From Cynocephalus volans (Eukaryota > Chordata > Mammalia > Dermoptera > Cynocephalidae): a DNA stretch of 64,000 nt. The notes under the pieces are model-generated. The model was not told where the DNA came from, searched no databases, and saw nothing but the letters and a program-made list of their open reading frames with translations. Below are positions 11,991 through 23,698 of this stretch, in pieces (position 1 is the stretch's first letter; each line of letters opens with the position of its first letter). Location of the stretch: the NCBI RefSeq assembly GCF_027409185.1, contig NC_084467.1, positions 18,776,501 to 18,840,500 of the forward strand. The letters run 5' to 3'. Position numbers and translations under genes: made by a program.

Positions 11991-12473
11991 ACAAGAAGAT
12001 CGATAAGGGTGCTCTAAGATCTCCAATTTTCCTGAGTGCCCTGGGCAGGGCTGATGGGGCCCACACTGTTCTCTTTTTCCCCTGAGAGAGCCAGGAATAT
12101 TTGTAGGTGAAGGAAGAGGAACTGGTTTTCTCACGTCCTTGAGTAGCCTCACCAGACAGACCTCATGCTGTGAGATGCTGCCATCTACTTGACACATCTA
12201 CTTGGTGCTGGGCCTAGAGTGTTGCATAGTTAGGGTGTGACCGAAGGAGGAACATTCTGGGAGCTATACTTTTCCTATTGGGCCCCAGGGAAGCAGTCTT
12301 TGTACTGTCTGGGCCATCTGACCCTTTCAGGTAAGTGGGTTTCCAGAATGGATGTGGTGCCCCAATTAACTTGGAAAAGTAAAACAACATGCTCCTGCAA
12401 GTGTGGGGATGACACATTTTCACCAAACCGTTGCTGTATTTTGCCTTTAAAAACATGGTATACAGTCATCCTT

Positions 12474-12790
12474 TTAAAAATTAATTTATTTCTTATAATT
12501 GAAAGATGTTGAGTATATGTATCATGTACAACATGATGTTTTGAAATATGTGTACATTGTGGAACGGCTGAATCGAGCCAATTAACATATGCATTACCGC
12601 ACACACTTGTTTTTTGTGGAGAGAACACTTAAAATCTACCTTCTTTGTGATTTTCAGGAATACCTTGTTAACTATAGTCATCATGATGTACAATAGATCT
12701 CTTGCACTACTTCCTCCTGTCTAACTGAAATTTTGTGTTCTTTGACCAACATCTCCCCAGTTCCTCCACCCCAATTGTCTTAATTTACTA
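12474..12790 (-). mobile_element. Old L1 3' UTR fragment
   Basis: Phrases ACAACATGATGTTTTGA, TACATTGTGGAACGGC and TTAACTATAGTCATCATGATG resemble the conserved 3' tail of L1MA/L1PB-type elements read in reverse. Truncated and diverged. Confidence 0.65.
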
Positions 12791-12844
12791 AACACAGATG
12801 TTGATGGTGATATTCGTACGGAAAAGGATTTTGCGTATCTTTAC

Positions 12845-13370
12845 AAAATTTTTTTAAATTTATTTTTTATTTTTTTTATTAGCCTATTCATTGTTACAAA
12901 TCATACTTATTCTTTACGCCCCTTATCCAATCTCTCCCCTGCCCCTTGCCCCTCCCCCTCCCCCCTCTAATAACGATAGATTTGTTCTCTCCATATGATA
13001 GACTAACTGTTCCTCTGTTGGTTCATTGCCTAGATGATCTGTCCAGTACTGGACAGGTGTGATCAAGTCCTCCCCTATTATCATAAATCAGATGCTTTTT
13101 CTATTACTCTGGAGTGTGCCATGTGGAGAAAGGATCTCTTCTTGTTTTTTGTTTTTTTTTTTTTTTTTGGTCTCTGCTGGTGCCTCTCCTTGTGTCAATG
13201 CAGTTGAGTCTGGCGTGCCATCTGCACGGTGGCTGTGACTGCTGCTATAGAGACTAGCTGCCTTCAGAGCAGCCGTGGCAATTGCTGTGGCTATGGTGGG
13301 CTACCCATGTGAAAATGGTGTTTTTTGATGTGCCCTTTACCTGGTTGTAGCTAGGCCCCCTTTAGGTGGT
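12845..13370 (-). mobile_element. LINE-1-derived fragment and a second T-headed insertion
   Basis: 12845-13140 starts with a T/A-rich tract and a pyrimidine-rich CCCCTCCCCCTCC segment like the local L1 3' end. It then contains TTGCCTAGATGATCTGTCCA, which recurs in the full-length L1 ORF2 at 20320-20339, so it looks like a rearranged L1 piece. At 13147-13168 a second T run introduces a further sequence (to about 13370) that I do not recognise. Confidence 0.5.
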
Positions 13371-14147
13371 TCCATAAGACATGTATAAATCATGGCAATT
13401 CACTTCTCAAATTGGGCAAAAAAAGAAAAAGAAAACCAACAACAACGTTGTCAAGTGCATGAGGAGAGAGGCTCTTTTGTACACTTGTCGATGGGATACA
13501 ACATTTTGAGAGAAACTGGACACTAGGTTTTCCAGTGTGGTTCTGTGGTTTGAGCTCAGTCTTTGGAATTGGACTAGACCTAGCTTTAAATTCCGGCTTG
13601 GGGAGAATCTGCATTACCTCTGGCAAGGAACTTCCTTGTTCTCAATTTCTTCAACTTGAGGAACTTGGAGATTGTCAATGTTTCTTAACTATAACTTCAT
13701 CAGAATTACCTGGAACTTGCTAATTGACCAGGTCTGAGGCGGGCCTGATGTTTCACATTTCTGACCAGCTCTCATGTCCCTTATGTGACATTTGTCACTG
13801 CAAATGTGGCCACTGCACCCTCTGAGCCTCAGCTTCCTTAACTGGGAATCTTCAAAGGGTGGTTGTAGGTATCATATGAGATAGTATGTATAAAATTATC
13901 ATGGCTTTCATGAATCTAAAACATGTTCATAGCATTTGATTCAGTAATTAACTTGCAGAAATCTATTCTAAGATACTAATCATATGATCAAAGATGTTCA
14001 CGGTGATATTACTTACGATAGTGAGAACCAGGAAACATTCTAAACATCCAAAAGACAGAAATTACTTAACAAATTATGGTACATGCATGTGTTAGAATGT
14101 AATGAGACCATTAAAAATGAAGTTTTCAAAAAAATTGTAATGGCTTT

Positions 14148-14760
14148 TGTAGGGGCCAAGAGAAGACTTCCCCTCAACCCTCTGAAGGTTCTCTGAAAAA
14201 TCAACCCGTGAACACAGATTAATATGAAGAAAAGTGAGAAAAAATTTTATTTGATCGTAGTTTTACAGGACACGGGAGCCTTCAGAAGGAAGAGCCAAAC
14301 ATATAGGGAAAACTGTCCATTTTTATGTTTAGGTTCTATGAAGCAGGGACAGCACATGTGATCGGACAAGAGGAGCATGACCTAATGCTAACAGACTGGG
14401 TGGGGAGACCCAGCAAGGCCTGTGAGTCCAGATTCTTCTTGACTTCTCTGTGTAGCATTCATTCCTCCAGGGTACGAGGCAGGACCCTTTCTGGAATGAG
14501 AGTCTTAGGACCCACATCAGACAAGACAGGTCAGAGAATTTCTTTATGGCCAGATCTAAGACAGAAAGGTAGGGGGGAGATTAGAGTATGATTTTAATCT
14601 TTAAGACCCACCTCGGGGAAGAGGCGTTCTAGTTTCTCTGGTTTGCCTCAGGAGACAATGAGGCTGAGAGACAGGAGGGCAGAAGGTCAGAGAAAAAAAT
14701 TTGCTTTTGAGGCTGCTTCTGAGGCCCTCACTTTGGGGTGTCACTTTCTGAGCCCCAACA
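14148..14760 (-). mobile_element. Retroviral solo LTR
   Basis: Bounded by TG at 14148 and CA at 14760 with a probable 4-bp duplication CTTT on both sides. On the minus strand it has a poly(A) signal (AATAAA in CAAATAAAATTTTTTC) and a 3' end CAGAGAACCTTCAGAGGG, LTR U5-like. The class is uncertain. No internal retroviral genes. Confidence 0.6.
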
Positions 14761-14765
14761 CTTTG

Positions 14766-14863
14766 TCTTTTTTTTTTTTTAAAGATGACCGGTAAGGGGA
14801 TCGTAACCCTTGACTTGGTGTGGTCAGCACCACGCTCTCCCAAGTGAGCCACGGGCCGGCCCT
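14766..14863 (-). mobile_element. t-SINE, single-unit form
   Basis: T tract, GATGACCGGTAAGGGGATC, then a unit ending GGGCCGGCCC. Flanking duplication CCCCAACACTTTG. Confidence 0.9.
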
Positions 14864-15069
14864 GATCCCCAACACTTTGGAAAATGCTCACAATGTAATG
14901 TTGAGAGAAAAGGGCAAAATGCAAAACTGTTTTTAAGATTAAAAAAAAAAGTTAGAAGAGTGAGCAGAAGACTTGGATATCAAAACATGTTCAAAATGAT
15001 CATTAAATACAGGAAAAAGTGCTCCATAAAGGAGGGCGTGGGAGGTGGGAATTTGGGGGGTGGGGAGAC

Positions 15070-15510
15070 CAGCCCGTTTAGACTGAATCTTCTCACAACG
15101 CCTCTCCCCTCTGCCCTCTGTGCCACTGGGGCCCTGGGGCCTTATTTCAGTGTCTCAAATATGCTACTCTCTCTCCAACCTCAGGGCCTCCGATGCTGTT
15201 CTCCCTGCCTAAGAAGCTCTACCCTCTGAATTCAACCTTCAAGTAACAGCTGCAATGTCATTGCCTCCCCTGGGAAGCCCTCCCTGACTACCCAGGCAAG
15301 GTTAAGCCCCACTGGTATAAGCTTCCATGGCATCCAGTACCCTTTCTTCATGGCACTTCTTGCAATTAGGTTTACTTGTCCTTACCTTTTGGATGACCCA
15401 AACCCCACAATAGCACAGGCTCTGCCTATCGTATTCACTGCTATATCCTCTGCAACTGGCCATGGGGCCTGGCACGCAGTAAGTACTCAATACATAGTTG
15501 CGGATGAGTA
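15070..15510 (+). mobile_element. L2 3' region
   Basis: CCCTGGGAAGCCCTCCCTGA, TTCATGGCACTTCTTGC and CCTGGCACGCAGTAAGTACT follow the L2 consensus in order. Confidence 0.8.
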
Positions 15511-15594
15511 AATCTTGGTGAGGTCACTCACATTTTATTTGGGAGACAAATTGGAATCAGGAGGAGACTTGGTGAGCATATATTAATCCTCAGA

Positions 15595-15680
15595 CATTGC
15601 TGTCATCGAGCTGTGCAGACCTTGGGTAAGTCACTTCCCCTCTCTGGGCCTTAGTCTCCTCCTCTGGAAAATGACATGAT
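15595..15680 (+). mobile_element. MIR fragment
   Basis: CTTGGGTAAGTCACTTCCCC and CCTCTGGAAAATGACATG resemble MIR. Confidence 0.65.
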
Positions 15681-15914
15681 TATGTTTCCAGGAATGGCAA
15701 GTAGATTTTATCGGGAGTGCCAAGTCCAGTATGTTAGTGGTTGCTGCTTAGAGAATAGTGTTGAGAAGGATTCTGCAGCTGAGTCTAAGCTCAGTAGAGA
15801 AAAGTGCCAAGATGAATTAATGAGGTCTGCAATGGGCAGTGGGAGTATGCATGCCAGGTTTTGGCATCCTTGGAATATAGTTCTTTCTCGGTCTCTCTCT
15901 CTCTCTTTTTTTTA

Positions 15915-16201
15915 AAACAGACAGGGTCTCACTATGTTGCCCAGGCCAGCGTGCTGTGGCTATTCACAGGCACAATCCAGTATTGATCAGCAGGGGAGTT
16001 TTGACCTGCTCCATTTCCACCTGGGCTGGTTCACCCCTCTTTAGGCAACCTGATGGTGCCCTGCTCCTGGGAGGTCACCGTACTGATGACAAACTTAGTA
16101 CAAACACAGGGCCGATAGCCCAAAACTCCTGGGCTCAAGTGATCCTCCAGCCTCAGCCTCCCGAGTAGCTGGGACTACAGGTGCATGCCACGGTGCCCAG
16201 C
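15915..16201 (-). ncRNA. RN7SL pseudogene: Full-length 7SL (SRP) RNA retropseudogene
   Basis: On the minus strand the sequence follows 7SL RNA from its 5' end (CCGGGCGCGGTGG region, diverged, at 16188-16201) through the S domain (about 15975-16125) to the 3' Alu-domain end (GCCCAGGC, AACATAGTGAGACCC). The S domain is what Alu elements lack, so this is a 7SL copy and not an Alu. A T run at 15906-15914 is the genomic trace of a 3' A-tail. Flanks GAATATAGTTCTT (15873-15885) and GAATGCAGTTCTT (16204-16216) look like target duplications (11 of 13 match). Scattered substitutions mark it as a pseudogene. Confidence 0.9.
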
Positions 16202-16216
16202 TAGAATGCAGTTCTT

Positions 16217-16736
16217 AATGTTTGCTGGGTCATGGCCCAATTTAAGAACCCAATGAGATCTAAAGCAAGCATAGAGGTGAGTGTAACATCAGGGAGTATA
16301 GAGGCGTGTGGCAATCTGGAGAGCCCAAGCTCTGTCTAAAAGAGGCAGTGCTTCTTGGCTCCGCTCATTGCTCCTTGTGGTAATGGGGCTTAAGTGGCCA
16401 AACTCTATGATCCTCAAGAGAAGCTCAAAATCTGGACTTGTGTGTGAACTTCCTTGATTTTTGATCAAGCACTGTGAGGACAAACAAAACATGTCTGTGG
16501 GCTGGATCCGCCTCTGGAGCCCGTGGTTTGCAACCTGTGCCTAAGGGCCTTCCCCTGCTGGCATGTCCACATTGCCCCATCCTCTCCCTCTCCTGCCCCT
16601 CCCAGTGAGGACAGCTGGAAACTTCTCATGATGAACAAACGCACACCCCTCCCCAAGGGTACTGCTTTTGTATTTTGAAAGAAGGGATTATTAGACTTCA
16701 CATCCATTCACAGCTACCCCTGAAATCCATCAGATC
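16217..16736. other. Intergenic sequence between the 7SL pseudogene and the L1
   Basis: No gene or named repeat seen; short open frames only. Confidence 0.4.
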
Positions 16737-16977
16737 TAACCTTTACTTTTTTTTTTTTTAATTTTAATTTTATTTTGTCGATATACAATGTGGTTGATTA
16801 TTGTGGCCCATTACCGAGACCTCCCTCCCTCCTCCCTCTCCCCCCTCTCCCCCCTCCCACCCAACAATGTCCTTTCTGTTTGCTTGTCATATCAACTTCA
16901 AGGAACTGTAGTTGTTATGTCTTCTTCCTGCCCCCTCCCGGGTTTTTTTGTGTGTATGTGAATTTATTTATTTATTT

Positions 16978-19900
16978 TTAGCTCCCACCAATAAGTGAGA
17001 ACATCTGGTATTTCTCTTTCTGTGCCTGACTTGTTTCACTTAATATAATTCTCTCAAGGTCCATCCATGTTGTTGCAAATGGCAGTATTTCATTCTTTTT
17101 TATAGCTGAGTAGTATTCCATTGTGTAGATATACCACATTTTCCGTATCCACTCATCCGATGATGGACATTTGGGCTGGTTCCAACTCTTGGCTATTGTA
17201 AAGAGTGCTGCGATGAACATTGGGGAACAGGTATACCTTCGACTTGATGATTTCCATTCCTCTGTGTATATTCCCAGCAGTGGGATAGCTGGGTCATATG
17301 GTAGATCAATCTGCAATTGTTTGAGGAACCTCCATACCATTTTCCATAGAGGCTACACCATTTTGCAGTCCCACCAACAATGTATGAGAGTTCCTTTTTC
17401 TCTGCAACCTCGCCAGCATTTATCGTTCAGAGTCTTTTGGATTTTAGCCATCCTAACTGGGGTGAGATGGTATCTCAGTGTAGTTTTGATTTGCATTTCC
17501 CGGATGCTGAGTGATGTTGAGCATTTTTTCATATGTCTGTTGGCCATTTGTATATCTTCCTTAGAGAAATGCCTACTTAGCTCTTTTGCCCATTTTTTGA
17601 TTGGGTTGCTTGTTTTTTTCTTGTAAAGTTGTTTGAGTTCCTTGTATATTCTGTATATTAATCCTTTGTTGGATGTATATTTTGCAAATATTTTCTCCCA
17701 CTCTGTTGGATGTCTTTTAACTCTGTTAATTGTTTCTTTTGCTGTGCAGAAGCTCTTTAGTTTGATATAATCCCATTTGTTTATTTTTCCTTTGGTTGCC
17801 CGTGCTTTTGGGGTTGTATTCATGAAGTCTGTGTCCAGTCCTATTTCCTGAAGTGTTTCTCCTATGTTTTCTTTAAGAAGTTTTATTGTTTCAGGGTGTA
17901 TATTTAATTCTTTAATCCCTTTTGAGTTGATTTTAGTGTACGGTAAAAGGTATGGGTCTAGTTTCATTCTCCTGCATATTGATATCCAGTTCTCCCAGAA
18001 CCATTTGCTAAAGAGGCAGTCTCTTCCCCAGTGTATAGGCTTGGTGCCTTTGTCAAAGATCAGATGGCTGTAGGTGTGTGGGTTGATTTCTGGATTCTCT
18101 ATTCTATTCCATTCATCAGTGTGTCTGTTTTTATGCCAGTACCATACTGTTTTGGTTATTATAGCTTTGTAGTATAGTTTAAAGTCAGGTAGTGTTATGC
18201 CTCCAGCTTTATTTTCTTTGCTCAGCATTGCTTTGGCTATGAGTGGTCTTTTGTTATTCCATATAAATGTCTGGATAGTTCTTTCCATTTCTGAGAAAAA
18301 TGTCATTGGAATTTTGATGGGGATTGCATTGAATTTGTATATCACTTTGGGTAGTATGGACATTTTCACTATGTTAATTCTTCCAATCCAAGAGCATGGG
18401 ATATCTTTCCATCTTCTTTTATCCTCTCTAATTTCTCTCAGCAGTGGTTTGTAGTTCTCATTATTGAGATTTTTCACCTCCTTGGTTAACTCAATTCCTA
18501 AGTATTTTATTTTTTTGGTGGCTATTGTAAATGGGCAAGCTTTCTTGATTTCTCTTTCTGCATGTTCACTATTGGAGAATAGAAATGCTACTGATTTTTT
18601 TGTGTTGATTTTGTATCCTGCTACTGTGCTGAAATCATTTATCAACTCCAAGAGTTTTTTTGTAGAGGCTTTAGGCTGTTCGATATATACGATCATGTCA
18701 TCTGCAAATAGGGACAGTTTGACTTCATCTTTTCCAATCTGGATGCCCTTTATTTCCTTCTCTTCTCTGATTGCTGTGGCTAGTACTTCCAACACTATGT
18801 TGAATAGGAGTGGTGAGAGTGGGCATCCTTGTCTAGTTCCTGTTCTTAAAGGAAAAGCTTTTAGCTTTTCCCCATTCAGGATGATATTGGCAGTGGGTTT
18901 ATCATATATGGCTTTAATTATGTTGAGATACTTTCCATCTATAGAGGGTCTTTGTCATGAATGAGTGTTGAATTTTATCAAATGCTTTTTCAGCATCTAT
19001 AGAGATGATCATATGGTCCTTGTGTTTGATTTTATTAACATGGTGTATCACATTTATTGATTTGCATATGTTGAACCAACCTTGCATCCCTGGGATGAAT
19101 CCCACTTGATCATGGTGAATAATTTTACGTATGTGTTGCTGTATTGTGTTTGCTAGTATTTTAGTGAGGATTTTTGCATCTATATTCATCAAGGATATCG
19201 GCCTGTAGTTTTCTTTTTTGGTTATATCTTTACCTGGTTTTGGTATCAGGATGATGTTTGCTTCATAGAATGAGTTTGGGAGATGTGCGTCTGTTTCAAT
19301 CTTTTGGAATAGTTTGTAAAGAATCGGTGTCAATTCCTCTTTGAATGTTTGGTAAAATTCTGCTGTGAATCCATCTGGTCCTGGGCTTTTCTTTGTTGGG
19401 AGCCTTCTGATAACAGCTTCAATCTCCTTTATTGTTATTGGTCTGTTCAGATTTTCTACATCTTCATGGTTCAGTTTTGGGAGCTTGTGTGTGTCCAGAA
19501 ATTTATCCATTTCCTCCAGATTTTCAAATTTGTTGGCGTATAGTTGTTTATAGTAATCTCGAATGATTCCTTGTATTTCAGATGAATCAGTTGTAGTATC
19601 ACCTTTTTCATTTCTAATTTTTGTTATTTGAATCTTCTCTCTTCTTTTTTTTTGTTAGCCATGCTAATGGTTTGTCAATTTTATTTATCTTTTCAAAAAA
19701 ACAACTTTTTGATTCATTGATCTTTTGTATAGTTTTTTGGGTTTCAATTTCATTAAGTTCTGTTCTGATCTTAATGATTTCTTTCTGTCTGCTAACTTTA
19801 GGTTTGGATTGTTCTTGTTTTTCTAGTTCTTTAAGGTGAAGTGTTAGGTTGTTCACTTGCCATCTTTCCATTCTTCTGAGGTGAGCATTTAATGCAATAA

Positions 19901-20796
19901 ATTTCCCCCTTAATACTGCTTTTGCAGTATCCCGCAGGTTTTGGTATGATGTATCATTATTTTCATTAGTTTCAATAAATTTTTTGATTTCCTGCTTGAT
20001 TTCTTCTTGGACCCATATGTGATTAAATAGAATGTTGTTTAATTTCCATGTGTTTGTATAGTTTCCAGAATTTCATTTGTTATTGATTTCTAATTTTAAT
20101 CCATTATGGTCTCAAAAAATACATGGGATAATTCCAATTTTTTTTGAATTTATTGAGACTTGATTTGTGACCTAATATGTGATCTATCCTGGAGAATGAT
20201 CCATGTGCTGATGAGAAGAATGAATATTCTGAGGCTGTTGGATGGAATGTTCTATAGATATTTGCCAAGTGCAATTGGTCTAGAGTATTGTTTAGATCCT
20301 GTGTTTCTCTGCTGATTCTTTGCCTAGATGATCTGTCCAATATTGACAGTGGGGTCTTCAGGTCCCCTGCTATTATGGTATTAGTGTCTATTTCCTTCTT
20401 TAGGTCTAATAGAGTTTGTTTTATAAATCTGGCTGCTCCAACATTGGGTGCGTACATATTTATGATTGTTATGTCTTCTTGATAGATCAGTCTTTTTATC
20501 ATTATGTTGTGTCCCTCATTGTCTCTTTTTATGGTTTTTAGTTTAAAGTCTATTTTGTCAGATATAAGAATAGCTACTCCAGCTCGTTTTTCTTTTCTGT
20601 TTGCATGGTAAATCTTTTTCAATCCTTTCACTCTTAGTCTATGTGAGTCTTTATGGGTGAGGTGGGTCTCTTGAAGGCAGCATATAGTTGGGTCCTCCTT
20701 TTTAATCCAGTCAGCCAGTCTGTGTCTTTTGATTGGGGACTTTAAGCCTTTTACAATAAGAGTTGCTATTGAAAAGTGTTGATTTATTCCTAGCAT
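16978..20796 (-). pseudogene. L1 ORF2 (endonuclease and reverse transcriptase), broken
   Basis: The frame starts with an ATG at 20796 and runs to a stop at 16978, about 1270 codons, near the usual 1275. The endonuclease part (20104-20796) shows CLQETHLTH, NMYAPN and SRIDHILGHKS. The usual GDFN motif reads GDLK, so the conserved Asn is lost. The reverse transcriptase part (18914-19510) shows the [14 protein letters not shown] region, and FADDM in the next segment (17353-18795) is the catalytic YxDD box. The cysteine-rich C-terminus reads [18 protein letters not shown]. Reading-frame changes between segments and an in-frame stop near 17350 inactivate it. Confidence 0.92.
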
Positions 20797-20985
20797 TTTA
20801 TTGACTATTGTTTGGTTGTCTTAGGTGTCTTTTGTTCCTTGTTTTCTGATTTACTGTTTGTTTTCTGTGTTTGTTGGTTCCTTAGGTTGTAGATAGCCTT
20901 TTTGTTTGTTTGTTTTCTCTTCATGAATGCCATTTTTATTATACTAGTGGGTTTAGATTTTCTTGGGTTTTTATGGCAGTGGTAG

Positions 20986-21800
20986 TTATTTTTCAGGAAC
21001 CAAACCCAGTACTCCCTTGGGGATTTCTTGTAATGGTGGTCGTGTGGTAGTGAACTCCCGCAGTTTTTGTTTGTCTGAGAAATATACTATTTGCCCTTCA
21101 TTTCGGAAGGATAGCCTTGCAGGGTAGAGTATTCTTGGCTGACAATCTCTGTCTTTTAGTATTTTGAATATATCATCCCATTCCTTTCTGGCTTTTAGGG
21201 TTTGTGATGAAAAGTCTGATGTTAGCCTGATTGGGGCTCCCTTATAGGCAATTTGACGCTTCTCTCTTGCAGCTTTTAAGATTCTCTCTTTGTCTTTGAG
21301 TTTTGCCAATTTGACTATAACATGTCTTGGAGAAGACCTTTTTGTGTTGTATACGTTTGTAGATCATTGAGCTTCCTGGATCTGAAGATCTGTGATTTTT
21401 CCTATACCTGGGAAGTTTTCTGCCACTATTTTGTTGAATATGTTTTCAATGCAATCTCCTTTTTCCTCCCCTTCTGGAATACCCATGACTCAGACAGATA
21501 TTTGAGCGCTTAAGGTTGTCTGATATCTCTCTCAGATTTTCTTCAATGCCTTTGATTCTTTTTTCTTTTCTTCTTCTTTTTTTTTTTGTCTGCTTGTGTT
21601 ATTTCAAACAGCCCATCTTCAAGTTCAGAGGTTCTCTGTTCAACTTCCACAAGCCTGCTGGTTAAACTCTCCGTTGTATTTTTTATTTCACTGAATAACT
21701 TCTTCAGTTCGGCAAGTTCTGCTACATCTTTTTTCAGGGCATTGATTTCCTTGCACATTTCCTCTTTCAGATCCTGGTATACTTTTCCTCATTTCATCAT
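20986..21800 (-). pseudogene. L1 ORF1 (RNA-binding chaperone), broken
   Basis: Two pieces in different frames. 21543-21758 encodes a heptad-like coiled-coil stretch rich in Leu, Glu and Lys. 20986-21309 encodes the C-terminal domain with PARLSFRNEGQIVYFSDKQ and TTRPPLQEI, as in ORF1p trimers that bind L1 RNA. A poly-T/Lys-run expansion near 21570-21590 and a frameshift separate them. Confidence 0.85.
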
Positions 21801-22129
21801 GATGTCTAGCTGAGTTTTCTTGTATCTCATTCAGTTTCCTTAGAATTATCACTCAAAATTCCTTGTCAGTCATTTCAAGGGCTTCTTGTTCTATAGGATC
21901 TAGAGCTTGAGAGTTATTATCCTTTGGTGGTGTACTTTCTTGATTTTTCATATTTCTGGTATCTTTTTTTGATGTTTATTCATTGTGGCAGGGGGTTTCA
22001 CAGTCCACAGGTTTGACACTATCGACTGACTAAGATGTTGCTGTGGTTGCCAATTTGGTATTGCTACCTCAGGGACTGCTCAGTTGGCCACTAGTGCCTT
22101 GTGTGTGTGGTTGCCTAGGGTCTTGGGCC

Positions 22130-22880
22130 TCTCCGGGGAGCCACCTTTCTGGTCAGCTTGGACTCTGCCGGGCTGCTGGATCACAGGGCGGTACCACAGG
22201 GTGTGTGGTCTCTGCTGAGCTTCCACCTCCCGTGCTGGACTTCTCCCTGTTCCATGCGCTCTGGCCTGGGCTGCTGGGATGCGCCGAGGCACCGCAGAGA
22301 GTGTGGTCTCTGCAGAGCTTCCCCTTCCCCTGCAGGATGTCTCCCTGCTCTGTGTACACTAGGCCGGTCTTGGGATGGAGCCAGGTGGTGGCGGTGAAGC
22401 CTACCTGCTGCTGGATCATGCAGCGGCAGCCCCCCCCCAGGGTGTGTGGACTCTATGGAGCTTCTATCTCCCTTGCTGGACGTCTCTGTGCTCCGTATGC
22501 ATTGGGCTGGGCTGCTGGATTGTGCGGCAGCAGTGTGGTTCCCATGGAGTTTCCACCTCCCCTGCCAGACATCTCCCTGCTCCGAGCGCACTAGGTCAGG
22601 CTGGGAATGGAGCCGGGTGCCTACGGTGAAGCCTACCTGCTGGATCACGCAGTGGCAGCCCCACAGGGTGTGTGGTTTCTGTGGAGCCTCTGCCTCCCCT
22701 GCCGGACGTCTCCCCACTCTGTGCGCACACTGGGCTGGGCTGGGAATGGAGCCAGGTGGCAGCAGTGAAGCCTATCTGCTGGATTGTGAGACAGCGGTCC
22801 CGCAGGGCATGTGGTCTCCATGGAGCTTCTGCCTACCCTGCTGGACGTCTCCCCGTTCCATATGCACTTGATGTTATGTT
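22130..22880 (-). repeat. Tandem imperfect repeats in the L1 5' UTR
   Basis: A GC-rich phrase (variants of GTGTGTGGTCTC followed by TGGAGCTTC on the plus strand) recurs near 22199, 22296, 22439, 22530, 22667 and 22806. The spacings are about 90-143 bp, and related cassettes lie between (CTGCTGGATC, GGACGTCTCCC). The repeats fill most of the 5' UTR. This recalls the monomer arrays of rodent L1 promoters, though these units are less regular. Confidence 0.7.
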
Positions 22881-23148
22881 TTTATAGTTTAAATCGGTTG
22901 ATTTGTGGGAGAGAGTGATGCTAGGGACCGTCTATTCCGCCATCTTGACCGGAAGTCTATAACCTTTGCTCTTTGTTGGGCTTTTCCCTCCTGATTATGA
23001 AAGCATCAGAAGCAACAACATGCCAAGTTAAAAAAAGAAGCAGAATAAGATGTGTAACACACTATCATTTTTGTAGATTATACAACATCTACACATGCAA
23101 CACAGGACAGCATAAGTCACAAAGACACATTTCAAGTCAAGGACACAT

Positions 23149-23315
23149 TTTTTTTTAAAAAAGATGACCAGTAAGGGGATCTTCACCCTTGACTTGGTGT
23201 TGTCAGCACCACGCTCTCCCAAGTGAGCTAACTGGCCATCCCTATATAGGGATCCGAACCCATGGCCTTGGTGTTATCAGCACCACACTCTCCCAAGTGA
23301 GCCACGGGCTGGCCC
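23149..23315 (-). mobile_element. t-SINE dimer
   Basis: Complete dimer in reverse, flanked by AAGTCAAGGACAC on both sides. Confidence 0.92.
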
Positions 23316-23577
23316 TTAAAGTCAAGGACACTTATCAACCAAAGAGGTACCCCAGAGTGGGGGTTAACAGTGGTGGGGGGGGGATGGGAGGAAAGTGGAT
23401 AAAAGGAACTCAATCCATCAATGACTCAATTCCGCAAAAGGGGACTTGCACAGTGTATGGAGGTGATGAATCACAGACTGAAGGTGTCTGCTTAAGACAG
23501 TAACCTCACCCCAGGGTCCCCTTAAAAGAGTAATAATTCTAATTACAGACATTTTGGAAATTAAAAAAAAAATGTAA

Positions 23578-23612
23578 AGCAAATCCCCATGCTGATCAGC
23601 TGCCAATAAGTA

Positions 23613-23696
<84 letters not shown>

Positions 23697-23698
23697 AA
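23578..23698 (+). repeat. (AAAG)n microsatellite seeded in a SINE tail
   Basis: About 21 perfect AAAG units at 23612-23698. They are preceded by AAATCCCCATGCTGATCAGC and TGCC, the 3' end of a t-SINE monomer, so the tract probably grew from its A-rich tail. Confidence 0.85.

Larger units (their letters stand above)
16748..22957 (-). mobile_element. Full-length LINE-1, inactivated
   Basis: A complete L1 read on the minus strand: 5' UTR (about 21.83-22.96 kb), ORF1, ORF2, 3' end and poly(A) tract (T run at 16748-16759). It is bounded by a target duplication, TAACCTTTACT at 16737-16747 and TAACCTTTGCT at 22960-22970, with one mismatch. The element begins with a CAAGATGGCGG motif, the YY1-like site typical of L1 5' ends. 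Both ORFs are split by frameshifts and stops, so it is dead. A 6.2-kb length with recognisable ORFs and a near-perfect duplication suggests a lineage-specific insertion of moderate age. Confidence 0.93.

Noticed and set aside
11454-12197. A 247-codon open frame on the minus strand
   Set aside because: It runs through a MER5-type element, resembles no protein family I know and has no splice or promoter context. A chance open frame in moderately GC-rich DNA.
17171-18964. Several open frames of 69-166 codons on the plus strand
   Set aside because: They are antisense to L1 ORF2, which explains the sequence fully.
22043-22871. Overlapping open frames with repeated Trp/Pro/Cys-rich peptides on both strands
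   Set aside because: They come from the tandem cassettes of the L1 5' UTR, not from a protein-coding repeat gene.
23612-23698. Regular repeat that might suggest a structured array
   Set aside because: It is a plain AAAG microsatellite without spacers. No CRISPR-like array exists, nor is one expected in a mammalian genome.
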